NCBI GenBank assembly: GCA_019747875.1
Contig: JAIEQI010000088.1
Span: 1-38,384 of the forward strand
Reading direction: 5' to 3'
DNA length: 38,384 nt
Source: Candidatus Obscuribacterales bacterium
GTDB taxonomy: Bacteria; Cyanobacteriota; Vampirovibrionia; Obscuribacterales; Obscuribacteraceae
Shown: piece by piece, positions 1-6,986 of the stretch
Layout: each line of letters starts with the position of its first letter
Numbering within the stretch: position 1 is the stretch's first letter
Position numbers and translations under genes: made by a program
The notes under the pieces: generated by a model
Databases searched by the model: none
What the model saw: the letters and a program-made list of their open reading frames with translations, nothing else
What the model was told of the DNA's origin: nothing

Positions 1-1157
1 CGACCGACGCTGCGACCGACGCTGCGACCAGAGCTGCGACCGACGCTGCGACCTACGCTGCGACCGACGCTGCGACCTACGCTGCGACCGACGCTGCGAC
101 CAGAGCTGCGACCTACGCTGCGACCAGAGCTGCGACCGACGCTGCGACCTACGCTGCGACCAGAGCTGCGACCAGAGCTGCGACCGACGCTGCGACCTAC
201 GCTGCGACCGACGCTGCGACCGACGCTGCGACCGACGCTGCGACCGACGCTGCGACCAGAGCTGCGACCGACGCTGCGACCTACGCTGCGACCGACGCTG
301 CGACCAGAGCTGCGACCAGAATAGGAATCAGAGAAATGCCTCCTGGCTGGGCTCGCAAGCTCGCCGCCGAAATTGCTCCTTATGATGCAAATCTCCAAAA
401 ACTCATGGTTGAGAGTGTTCCGAGGTGGTGGAACATGCACCAGGGCGGAAACATGTGGGGGCAATACGACAGCTACCTCACAGGTTGTAGGGACATCCTC
501 GGCCTTCGCCTCCCTGCGCACGAGAAGTACAAATTCTGGGAAGAAGCTGCAATCCATGGCAGCTACCGCATGATGCATGAGGAGTTCTGCATTGTCAGTA
601 ATTTCCCTGCGGTAATCAAAAAGGATGAGAGCAACAGGCCGCACTGTGAGGATGGTCCGTCACATCTTTGGAGAGACGGAACAGCGCTATGGCACTGGCA
701 CGGAATCAAAGTCGAAAGCTGGATTATCACAAATCCAGAGCTGATCACTGTCGAGAATATCAACGCCGAATCGAATGCTGAAATAAGGCGGATTCTAACC
801 GAAAGATACGGCTGGAGCCGTTACATGAAGGACTCGAACGGGAAGGTCATCGACCAGTACATAGATTCGCTCGGCTTCCCGGTGAAACTCTGGTCCATGA
901 ACGTTTCGGGTTACACCGATTCTGTCGTGAAGATGGTTGAGTTTACGAACTCAAGCGTTGAAGGACTCAATCAAGGTCACACAAATAAAGACGGTGAGTT
1001 CGTTACGACAGGCTTTAAGCCAGACCTCAAGAATGGCGAAACCTACCATAAGACGTACATGTTCTGTGTGCCACCAGACATAACCTCCGCGAAAAAAGCA
1101 CACGCTTGGCACTGTGGACTTGATACTGACGAAGTAGAGTTCTATAAACAAACATAG
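1..1157 (+). CDS. AAT-X tetrapeptide-repeat protein with DUF6745-like domain (5' partial)
   Basis: The reading frame enters from the left edge (first full codon at 3) and stays open to the TAG at 1155-1157, giving 384 visible residues. The first 104 are 26 tandem Thr-[Asp/Arg/Tyr]-Ala-Ala units. The rest resembles the DUF6745 family: conserved-looking segments are DGPSHLWRDG, WHWHGIKV, the ITVENINAESNAEIRRIL stretch, and a closing region with VPPDITSAKKAHAWHCGL. The function of DUF6745 is unknown. The ATG at 336 lies inside the open frame just after the repeats and has no clear Shine-Dalgarno (SD) site, so it is probably an internal Met. The repeat arm is likely a long helical or low-complexity spacer (inference). 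The true start is outside the window. I am fairly sure of the frame and moderately sure of the family. Confidence 0.8.
   Translation, partial: TDAATDAATRAATDAATYAATDAATYAATDAATRAATYAATRAATDAATYAATRAATRAATDAATYAATDAATDAATDAATDAATRAATDAATYAATDAATRAATRIGIREMPPGWARKLAAEIAPYDANLQKLMVESVPRWWNMHQGGNMWGQYDSYLTGCRDILGLRLPAHEKYKFWEEAAIHGSYRMMHEEFCIVSNFPAVIKKDESNRPHCEDGPSHLWRDGTALWHWHGIKVESWIITNPELITVENINAESNAEIRRILTERYGWSRYMKDSNGKVIDQYIDSLGFPVKLWSMNVSGYTDSVVKMVEFTNSSVEGLNQGHTNKDGEFVTTGFKPDLKNGETYHKTYMFCVPPDITSAKKAHAWHCGLDTDEVEFYKQT
3..314 (+). repeat. 26 tandem 12-bp units in three cassettes, in frame
   Basis: Each unit is ACCnnnGCTGCG. The middle codon is GAC (13 units), AGA (7) or TAC (6). No other base varies in any of the 26 units. 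Read in the frame of the downstream gene they encode T-D-A-A, T-R-A-A and T-Y-A-A. The order of cassettes shows no simple higher period. The array continues to the window edge, so its full length is unknown. It is coding DNA, not an intergenic satellite. Confidence 0.95.
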
Positions 1158-1170
1158 AGGTATCAATCAC

Positions 1171-1554
1171 ATGGACTGCCAAACAAACAGTCGATTCATT
1201 GCAAAACTGCAAGACTTTCGCGACAGACAAGAGACAGTGGTGCTCATCACTATGGCAACCATGCCTATGATGTGCAAAATTGCAGAAGTTTACGGCGACT
1301 ATCTCACCATTCGAAAGATGGATCGCGACGACCAAACCGGAACTGTCCGCTTCAGTCTTTTCCACATTCCGCTGCATCTAGTAGCTGGAATTGAACAAAC
1401 AGAGTCAATACATGAACAAGACGACGAATCCAAAGGAGAACAAAATGAATTCGAAGGTCCCGACCAAAGCAACAGTTTACCGCCAGGGCGATGTAATCCT
1501 GCTTCCCTTGAAACCAACAGACCTCCCAAAGGGCGTGGAGCAAGTGAAGCCTGA
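1171..1554 (+). CDS. Small protein of unknown function
   Basis: This 127-residue product is not recognised. It starts 13 bases after the upstream stop, with AGAGG ahead of the ATG. The first 90 residues look folded, with alternating hydrophobic strands (VVLITMATM, CKIAEVYGDYLTIRKM, RFSLFHIPLHLVAGIE) that would fit a small beta barrel; this is inference. The last 37 codons overlap the next gene in another frame and encode a low-complexity, polar tail, so that part is probably constrained by the neighbour. A real product is likely, but its role is unknown. Confidence 0.6.
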   Translation: MDCQTNSRFIAKLQDFRDRQETVVLITMATMPMMCKIAEVYGDYLTIRKMDRDDQTGTVRFSLFHIPLHLVAGIEQTESIHEQDDESKGEQNEFEGPDQSNSLPPGRCNPASLETNRPPKGRGASEA

Positions 1555-1795
1555 TAAAGGTCGCGTTATTCTCGCTTACGGAGAAGTAACAGGACATGCG
1601 CATGCGCTTCCCATGAAGGCAGCTGTCCAATACAAAGTAGGCAGTGGCAGTAACGCTAAAGAGTTTGTCGAAACCAAGCAACCGACAAACCTTACACACG
1701 AGGAGCATGCTCCAATCGAGCTACCTGAAGGTCTCTACCAGAAGATAATTGCTCGTGAGTATACACCGGGCGGCGAACGCCAAGTCCTCGACTAA
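1445..1795 (+). CDS. Conserved phage-type hypothetical protein (RQGDV...GEVTGHAHAL)
   Basis: This product has 116 residues. The chosen ATG at 1445 follows AAAGGAG at 1433-1439. In-frame ATGs at 1391 and 1412 exist but lack such a site. The sequence has a characteristic pattern: YRQGDVILLPL near the N-terminus, GRVILAYGEVTGHAHAL in the middle, then EEHAPIELPEGLYQ and REYTPGGERQVLD at the end. I recognise this as a common small protein of phages and mobile regions with no assigned function. The His residues (GHAHAL, HEEHAP) could bind a metal (inference). It overlaps the preceding gene by 110 bases. Confidence 0.8.
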   Translation: MNSKVPTKATVYRQGDVILLPLKPTDLPKGVEQVKPDKGRVILAYGEVTGHAHALPMKAAVQYKVGSGSNAKEFVETKQPTNLTHEEHAPIELPEGLYQKIIAREYTPGGERQVLD

Positions 1796-1887
1796 TCCAA
1801 CCTAACTGCATGATGTAATTCACTGAAGAGGCGTGCCTTGTCTGTGGCACGATGAGGTGCGCCTCTCTCAAGAAACCCGAGGAAGTA

Positions 1888-2535
1888 ATGACGACAGAAA
1901 CTCTCACCCCTCCTGAGGAAATTGTTCAAAGACCGCTCAACAAGTCGATTCACAAAAAACTTGCAGACATTCAAGGCAAGTTAGGCCGCATTGATAAGTC
2001 CGGAACGAATGACTATGCAAAATACGAATACGCCACCGAAGCTGACTTCCTGGCAGCAGTAGGACCGCTCTGCGCAGAAGCGAATGTCAGCACAGTGGCC
2101 TCCTGTATTCAGCACGAAGTAAACGCCTGGGAGAGCGGCAACAAGCGGAAGACCTCCGCATCAGTCGTTATCGAGCTTACGCTGACTTGTGCAGAGACTG
2201 GCGAAAGCGTCGTAACAACGATGCCCGGTTACGCGGAAGACACTGGAGATAAAAGTCTCTACAAGGCTATCACGGGTGCCACGAAGTACGCTTACTGGAA
2301 AGCTTTCAGGCTTGCTACAGGCGATGACCCCGAGAAGGACACACCTGCAAAATCCGGCGACCGAAACCTTACGGAAGCCGAGCGCGATAAACTTGCAGGA
2401 CTGATGAAAACTAATGGCTGGAGCGGCGCTGATGCGGTTCAGTTCGCAAAACAGTTCCCTGGTGAGCAAATAACACTCGCTTCTTACCAGCGAGCCCTTG
2501 CATATTTCGGAACGAAGAAACAACCCAAAGAGTAG
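1888..2535 (+). CDS. erf: ERF-family single-strand annealing protein
   Basis: ERF proteins anneal complementary single strands and drive phage recombination and genome circularisation. The product has 215 residues. Family-like features are the KYEYATEADFLAAVGPLCAE segment near residue 45, a central beta region (SASVVIELTLTC), and GYAEDTGDKSLYKAITGATK...AFRLATGDD, which corresponds to the conserved ERF core ending in an acidic turn. The C-terminus (about 160-215) is a small helical domain. The ATG at 1888 is chosen because GAGGAAG lies just upstream; an ATG at 1852 has no clear SD. It is followed by Gam-like and RuvC-like genes, which supports a recombination role. Confidence 0.82.
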   Translation: MTTETLTPPEEIVQRPLNKSIHKKLADIQGKLGRIDKSGTNDYAKYEYATEADFLAAVGPLCAEANVSTVASCIQHEVNAWESGNKRKTSASVVIELTLTCAETGESVVTTMPGYAEDTGDKSLYKAITGATKYAYWKAFRLATGDDPEKDTPAKSGDRNLTEAERDKLAGLMKTNGWSGADAVQFAKQFPGEQITLASYQRALAYFGTKKQPKE

Positions 2536-2547
2536 AAAGGAACTCTC

Positions 2548-3588
2548 ATGTCAAAACTCTTGTACGGAGCGGGCGAGTATGCCGAGCTCCTGGAAGCGGC
2601 GCGCGCCGTTCAGATCCCTGACGCCCAAGAATGGCTCAATAGTGAGTTGATCTCTCGTGGTGTCAAAATTGAAGATGGAAAGATTCTTTATTTCACCAAA
2701 GCTATTCACGGTCAGATCGTCACGCTGCTTAACGCCTGGGAGGACGCCAAAAGTGCTCAGACTGAACAAACACCAGAAGAACGACCTGAAGCTTGCGACG
2801 TGGTTGACCTTGGGTCTGTTGCTCCAGTCAGTGACACTATGGGCGATATTGATATGGCAGCCGTCTTCGGAGCCCCTGCTTCCAGCGATGCAGACCCTAT
2901 CGAACATGTTGATGCTGAACCGGTCGAGAATGAGTCAGCTACTCAATCTGAGCCCGCACGACACTTCGATGTAAGTAAGGCTGTCTTCGATGAGGAGGGT
3001 GTACTTCTCAACGAGGAGGAGTGCTGGCGTATCTCGGGCATGCAACCGCCCGCGGTGAACATCGAACTCGAAGATAAGGTGCGTTTTGTCAAGCGCGTCA
3101 TTCGTCACCTCCAGGTCGAAATTGACGACATTACCTCGTGCGCCAGCGCTGAAATAAAAGAGCGCGTAGGAGCTATCAACTTCCTGATGAGCAAGTACAC
3201 TCACATCATCAAGGAGGTCGACATCCCCAAGCTGAAGAAAGGCAAGAAGTCCTTCCGTGAAGGCTCGCTCGGCGTGTTCTTCCGCAAGACCGGCGGCCCG
3301 AAGTGTATCGACCGCGACGCAGTTGCTATTTGGTTAGCTCGACAACCCGAGGATGTGCAGCGTCAACTCAAAGCTGAGTGGAAGCTCTCGTTCGACGTGC
3401 GCGACCTTTACCCGTTTGCCGAATCGATGAAGATACCGGGCATCTCAATCGTCGCGCCAGACGAATACGGCAAACTTTCCATCGGCGCAGACAAGGCATG
3501 GAGCGCAAACAAAGCCATAGAGCGCGTGAAAGCATCTGTGGAAGTCCTCGGCAAAATAGCCAAAGATGAGGAGGGCGCAGAAGGCTAA
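2548..3588 (+). CDS. Gam-like putative nuclease-inhibitor protein
   Basis: This product has 346 residues, with AAAGGA before the ATG. Residues 1-170 are acidic and partly low-complexity (many Glu/Asp, DVVDLGSVAPV). From about residue 170 there is a long helical stretch with Cys and charged residues, then KKGKKSFREGSLGVFFRKTG, a short helix, and KIPGISIVAPDEYGKLSIG. The helix-hairpin plus 'K-S-x-x-x-G-x-x-x-x-R' beta pattern and the 'GI-x-I' ending resemble Mu Gam-type proteins, which bind DNA ends and block host exonuclease. The acidic N-terminal extension is extra relative to a typical Gam. The assignment is by pattern and context between ERF and RuvC, so it is moderately secure. Confidence 0.55.
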   Translation: MSKLLYGAGEYAELLEAARAVQIPDAQEWLNSELISRGVKIEDGKILYFTKAIHGQIVTLLNAWEDAKSAQTEQTPEERPEACDVVDLGSVAPVSDTMGDIDMAAVFGAPASSDADPIEHVDAEPVENESATQSEPARHFDVSKAVFDEEGVLLNEEECWRISGMQPPAVNIELEDKVRFVKRVIRHLQVEIDDITSCASAEIKERVGAINFLMSKYTHIIKEVDIPKLKKGKKSFREGSLGVFFRKTGGPKCIDRDAVAIWLARQPEDVQRQLKAEWKLSFDVRDLYPFAESMKIPGISIVAPDEYGKLSIGADKAWSANKAIERVKASVEVLGKIAKDEEGAEG

Positions 3589-4049
3589 TGCTTATTCTCG
3601 GCATAGATCCAGGCTCCACTACTCACGGCTACGTGCTGGTAGATACTGACGCCTGGCGCGTTGTCGAGAGTTCGCACTCAGCGACCTTCGATGATGTTGT
3701 GCACCTCATCACTTCCAATGAAGCAATTGATGCAGTCGCGATCGAACGCCCGCACTTTATGGGTAAGAAGAACGCTTTCAAAGAAGTGTTTGAAACAATC
3801 TGGTGGGCTGCCGGCTTCTACTGGACAGCCTTGAACTGCGTCCCGCATGTAGCAGCAATCCCAAGAAAGGACGTAAAGACGCATTTGCTTGGTGCGAGCA
3901 ACTTGGCGAAAAGCGATTCGCTCATCATGCGCAAGATGCAGGAGCAATTCAGTCCGGACGCACTTATAGGTGTGGCTAAACACGCCTGGCAAGCGCTCGG
4001 CACTGCAGTCACATACTTTGACCTTTACGTAAAGAGGGCAGCAAAATGA
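3588..4049 (+). CDS. RuvC-like Holliday-junction resolvase
   Basis: A RuvC-like enzyme would cut branched DNA made by recombination or replication before packaging. The product has 153 residues. It starts with ILGIDPGSTTHGYVLVD (first metal-binding Asp7), then AVAIERP (Glu53), a RKDVKTHLLG...KSD helix region and a closing KHAWQALGTAVTYFD helix. The usual last acidic site (H-x-x-D or D-x-x-D) reads H132-A-W-Q135, so the Asp is replaced by Gln. It overlaps the Gam-like stop as TAATG and completes an ERF/Gam/RuvC module. The fold assignment is strong; activity is less certain because of the missing Asp. Confidence 0.8.
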   Translation: MLILGIDPGSTTHGYVLVDTDAWRVVESSHSATFDDVVHLITSNEAIDAVAIERPHFMGKKNAFKEVFETIWWAAGFYWTALNCVPHVAAIPRKDVKTHLLGASNLAKSDSLIMRKMQEQFSPDALIGVAKHAWQALGTAVTYFDLYVKRAAK

Positions 4050-4300
4050 ACTGGACCGCCGAACAATGCCGCTCGCGCATACTCGACGAGATGGCGCGCA
4101 CCAATAGCGATACCGCCGCACTGACGGAGTGGTGGCTTCGAATAACACAATGGTTTTCTGACCGCATAGACGACCCGGGCGTAGTCCCAGCCTGGCAACG
4201 TCTTGTAGGAGAGTGGGACAAACTACATCCAAACGGAGAGAAATATTATGCCGAAAAAAGTTTTAGTAGCTCTGCCAGTAGGCATGCTCGAGCAAGTTGA
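4046..4300 (+). CDS. Small hypothetical protein
   Basis: This product has 84 residues and is not recognised. Its ATG overlaps the RuvC-like stop (ATGA), the usual coupling in this region. It is helical and Trp-rich (TEWWLRITQWF, PAWQRLVGEW), ending in KLHPNGEKYYAEKSF and a short tail that overlaps the next gene by 53 bases. The Trp-rich part looks like a folded domain; the overlapping tail is probably incidental. Confidence 0.6.
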   Translation: MNWTAEQCRSRILDEMARTNSDTAALTEWWLRITQWFSDRIDDPGVVPAWQRLVGEWDKLHPNGEKYYAEKSFSSSASRHARAS

Positions 4301-4460
4301 TTTTGTTGCCCAGGTCGAACACCGCACCCGCAGCGACTTGATACGTGAAGCACTTCGACGCTACTTAGAAGGCTTCAGGAGAGGTTCAACACCTCAACCC
4401 CAACCCCAAATCAATGGAATAACAATCCTCAACAATGACGCGCAACCCACGCCAGCCTAA
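4248..4460 (+). CDS. Ribbon-helix-helix (CopG/Arc-type) DNA-binding protein
   Basis: A short beta strand (KKVLVALP) is followed by helix one (GMLEQVDFVAQVEH), a turn and TRSDLIREALRRYLEGF. This is the ribbon-helix-helix layout of CopG/Arc-type repressors, which bind operators as dimers through the strand. The remaining 25 residues are a Pro/Gln-rich tail. The ATG is preceded by GGAGAG. It could be a regulator of the phage early region, but its operator is not identified. The product has 70 residues. Confidence 0.8.
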   Translation: MPKKVLVALPVGMLEQVDFVAQVEHRTRSDLIREALRRYLEGFRRGSTPQPQPQINGITILNNDAQPTPA

Positions 4461-4689
4461 GAAACCTAAAGACGGTATCTGCCGGAAGTGTCGCCAACCT
4501 ATGGAGCGAAACGAACCCGGAAAGACCTCCAAAGGTATTGCCGCAATGTGGTGCCAAGCCTGTCGACAAGAAGGGCTCGCACTGAAACCGCAGCAAATCA
4601 TTGGAAGCTACTACGACGAGAACGAGAAGATGCCCGTGCGTCGGCTCGCTCCGGCAGATGCCCTTGGCTGGCTATCCCCAATCGTATAA
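4435..4689 (+). CDS. Mini zinc-ribbon protein
   Basis: This product has 84 residues. CRKC near residue 16 and WCQACRQEG near residue 39 form a four-Cys site expected to bind zinc. The second half of the motif closely matches those of the proteins starting at 7485 and 13565, suggesting paralogy. The gene starts inside the end of the ribbon-helix-helix gene (26-base overlap) without a clear SD, so translation may be coupled. It may contact nucleic acid or protein, but no role can be assigned. Confidence 0.7.
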   Translation: MTRNPRQPKKPKDGICRKCRQPMERNEPGKTSKGIAAMWCQACRQEGLALKPQQIIGSYYDENEKMPVRRLAPADALGWLSPIV

Positions 4690-4699
4690 GGAGAACTCG

Positions 4700-5425
4700 A
4701 TGGAAGTGAACCAACAACAAACAGATGTTTTGTCGGATGCGGCGTTGTTTGGACATTATGCAAACCTGCTAAATCATGTTCGCGGAATGGTCGACGCGCT
4801 CTGTCCGTACGACAAGGAGCAAAGGACCTATTTTTCTGACTCAGTGAACTTTGGTTACTGTACAGCAGTCGACGACAAGCCCGTGCCGTTCGGACTGAAG
4901 TTAGTAGATCTTGCGCCAAACAATATTCACAACCAACACCCTCAAGGACGAGAGTGCGCCGATCATGGTGTTGGTATCCTTCTTGACTCTTTGTACGCGG
5001 CTGCTCAAACGGCTGAGTTCAAACTTCAAAACATGGTTCACAAAATGGCTGCAGCAATCTATGGCGAAGACTTCGTCCAACAATTACAAGAGCGCGAGAA
5101 AAGCGTAGCTAACGAACGATGGGAAAGGTTACAAGCCTACCTAAAGTCGCAACCAAGCCATTTGACACCTGAGCAGCAAGAAGAACAGCAAAAAGTTCTA
5201 ATTGCTGAATCCAAACGCGCCAGCGCTAGGCGTGACGCCCGCACATTGACGCGTCTAGCTAAAACGTTGGGTGATGAGTCTACACTCAAAGCCACAATCG
5301 ACGAACTCACAAAAATAGCAAGCGAAGGAGAATCTAATGACGCGCAAACAACCAACGAAGGAAACAGTGAAAGTGGACGTTCGGATGACGGCGGAGCAAC
5401 ACAAACGCCTGAAGTCTCTGGCTAA
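4700..5425 (+). CDS. Hypothetical protein with acidic C-terminal tail
   Basis: This product has 241 residues and is not recognised. The ATG at 4700 is chosen because AAGGAG sits at 4688-4693; an ATG at 4601 lies inside the preceding gene. Residues 1-95 look globular (ALFGHYANLLNHVRGMVDAL, DKPVPFGLKLVDLAPNNIHN). Residues 95-215 are almost entirely helical and charged, consistent with coiled coil. The tail (215-241) is Ser/Gly/Asp-rich. Its end overlaps the next gene by 89 bases. Confidence 0.75.
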   Translation: MEVNQQQTDVLSDAALFGHYANLLNHVRGMVDALCPYDKEQRTYFSDSVNFGYCTAVDDKPVPFGLKLVDLAPNNIHNQHPQGRECADHGVGILLDSLYAAAQTAEFKLQNMVHKMAAAIYGEDFVQQLQEREKSVANERWERLQAYLKSQPSHLTPEQQEEQQKVLIAESKRASARRDARTLTRLAKTLGDESTLKATIDELTKIASEGESNDAQTTNEGNSESGRSDDGGATQTPEVSG

Positions 5426-5768
5426 GTCCTGGGGCGTCTCGATGCAACAGATTATGATCTGGGCGTTCTGCGAAGCCGTCGGCGTTCTGCTCCTGCTCGC
5501 AGTGGCGACACCACAGGCGATGGCAATCGAGGAGTCCACCATACTCCACGGCAGCCTGCCCAATTCGACGACGTTCTCACAACCTCTCACCGTTGACAAA
5601 GACGGCTACATCAAAGTCATCACAACGGGCAAGCAGCGCTTCAGCGATAAGCACCCGCGACTCTACAAGATTGCGCGCAAGACTCGCACAGTTTGCGTGT
5701 TCATTTCACCATCAGTAAACGTGGCCGCCAATCTCATCATTACTGCAGTCATGCAGTTCGCACGATAG
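5337..5768 (+). CDS. RHH-like N-terminus fused to a hydrophobic, signal-like segment
   Basis: This product has 143 residues, starting after AAGGAG. Residues 8-45 read TVKVDVRMTAEQHKRLKSLA then KSWGVSMQQIMIWAFCEAV, a ribbon-helix-helix-like strand-helix-helix. This runs straight into GVLLLLAVATPQAMA and IEES, which looks like a signal or transmembrane segment with an A-x-A site. The C-terminal part is about 80 residues, ending in a second hydrophobic stretch (VCVFISPSVNVAANLIITAV). A DNA-binding-like domain anchored at the membrane is one reading; a hydrophobic continuation of the second helix is another. Function is unknown. Confidence 0.65.
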   Translation: MTRKQPTKETVKVDVRMTAEQHKRLKSLAKSWGVSMQQIMIWAFCEAVGVLLLLAVATPQAMAIEESTILHGSLPNSTTFSQPLTVDKDGYIKVITTGKQRFSDKHPRLYKIARKTRTVCVFISPSVNVAANLIITAVMQFAR

Positions 5769-5777
5769 GAGGTTTGA

Positions 5778-6125
5778 ATGAACGAATACGATGCAATCAG
5801 GCTAATGAAAGTAGTTACGGACGCTGATTTTGAAATCTACTTTGAGAAGTCACAGCCTTTTATGTCATCTGTGAAGGTAGATAACCCAAAACAAGTGTAC
5901 TGCAAGCTAACAGCACCTCAGGCAAAGAATGAGACAGAGCCTCGTTGCTTTAATGCAACGGGGGATGATGTTGCGAGCGCTTTCTTGAAGGCTGTAAACA
6001 ATCTTCGCGAGCAACTCAAAGACGCTCGAAGGCTTCTCGACGACATCACCACCTGGCAGATGCTCGAAGCGGAGCGCAAGAAGCCAGAACCCGATATCGA
6101 CCAACCTGCATGCGGAGGATACTAA
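5778..6125 (+). CDS. Small hypothetical protein with C-terminal helix
   Basis: This product has 115 residues and is not recognised. It has one of the best SD sites of the window (TAGGAGG, seven bases from the ATG). The N-terminal 60 residues look alpha/beta with two Cys. Residues 65-100 are a charged helix (VASAFLKAVNNLREQLKDARRLLDDI) that could form a coiled coil. It sits directly upstream of ssb. Confidence 0.7.
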   Translation: MNEYDAIRLMKVVTDADFEIYFEKSQPFMSSVKVDNPKQVYCKLTAPQAKNETEPRCFNATGDDVASAFLKAVNNLREQLKDARRLLDDITTWQMLEAERKKPEPDIDQPACGGY

Positions 6126-6126
6126 C

Positions 6127-6564
6127 TTGAGCGGATTTCAACGAATTACAATTTTCGGACGCGTCGGCAAAGACCCCGACAAGCGTTTCACACAAAACCA
6201 AAAGACTGTCGCGGAGATTCGCGTCGCGGTCGATGGCAAAGACAAGGACGGCAACAAAGTCACAACGTGGTACAAAGTCGCGTTCTTCGAGAAGCAAGCC
6301 GACAGCATTCTTCAGTACGTGAAGAAAGGCTCGGGCATTATCGTCGAAGGCGACCTGGAGCTTGAGCTCTGGACAGACCGCGACGGCAATGCGCAAGTTA
6401 CGCCCGTCATCAAGTTCGCGAAGTTCATACTTACAGACCGCGCAGGCGACCGAGCGCAGCAACCGAACGGCGCACAACAAGCCGTTGCCAGAGCACACGA
6501 AAGAGCGAAAAGCAGCGATGCGCTCGACGCCATATTTGCAAGCGAAGACGAGATTCCATTTTAA
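6127..6564 (+). CDS. ssb: Single-stranded DNA-binding protein
   Basis: SSB coats single-stranded DNA during replication and recombination. The product has 145 residues. The OB fold is clear: ITIFGRVGKDPDKRF at the N-terminus, VAEIRVAVDGK, TTWYKVAFFEKQAD and GSGIIVEGDLEL, then a polar linker and the acidic protein-binding tip EDEIPF. The start is TTG at 6127, after GCGGAGG; no ATG is available at this position. It lies one base after the upstream stop, in the early region that also holds ERF, primase and the helicase-like protein. Confidence 0.95.
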   Translation: MSGFQRITIFGRVGKDPDKRFTQNQKTVAEIRVAVDGKDKDGNKVTTWYKVAFFEKQADSILQYVKKGSGIIVEGDLELELWTDRDGNAQVTPVIKFAKFILTDRAGDRAQQPNGAQQAVARAHERAKSSDALDAIFASEDEIPF

Positions 6565-6566
6565 CC

Positions 6567-6986
6567 ATGAACAAGTATTTTGAATGGATAAAGACTAATT
6601 GCCAACCAGGCGAACGCGTCAATGGGAAGTGTGCCGAGCGTACACTCGAAATGATTGCAATATTTCCAGAGCTTGTTCGTGTACGCGGACATGTATACCT
6701 TTTTGGCTGCCCCGAGCCACGTTCGCATTGGTGGCTCACCACAAGTGAGGGTACGATTGTCGACCCAACAGCAGGACAATTCTCAGATCCAAACTACATT
6801 TTTTATGCTGGTTGCATTTTGCTGGAATACGAGGAACTTCCAGAGGACTTCGAAGAACCGGTCGGAAAGTGCATGAACTGTGGAAGTTACTGCTATGCAA
6901 GCAGCGGTGGTGATTCTGTCTCTTGCTCAGAGCGTTGTCTCATGGAGCTGGAAGGTTATTACAACTGTCGAATAGGAGCACGATGA
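6567..6986 (+). CDS. Possible papain/transglutaminase-fold protein with C-terminal Cys cluster
   Basis: This product has 139 residues. Cys22 (NGKC), His54 (SHWWL) and Asp66 (GTIVDPTAGQF) have the order and setting of a Cys-His-Asp triad of the papain/transglutaminase fold, and the H-W-W and V-D-P-T-A motifs look conserved. This is pattern-based; activity is not shown. Residues 105-130 hold CMNCG...C and SCSERC, a probable small zinc site. It starts two bases after ssb and overlaps the next gene by ATGA. It could modify or cleave a host protein (inference). Confidence 0.65.
   Translation: MNKYFEWIKTNCQPGERVNGKCAERTLEMIAIFPELVRVRGHVYLFGCPEPRSHWWLTTSEGTIVDPTAGQFSDPNYIFYAGCILLEYEELPEDFEEPVGKCMNCGSYCYASSGGDSVSCSERCLMELEGYYNCRIGAR

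Noticed and set aside
1..325. CRISPR array or intergenic satellite
   Set aside because: Units are 12 bp with no unique spacers, and the repeat is in frame with the downstream gene.
336..338. ATG at 336 as the true start of the first gene
   Set aside because: The frame is open upstream through the whole repeat to the window edge and no good SD precedes this ATG.
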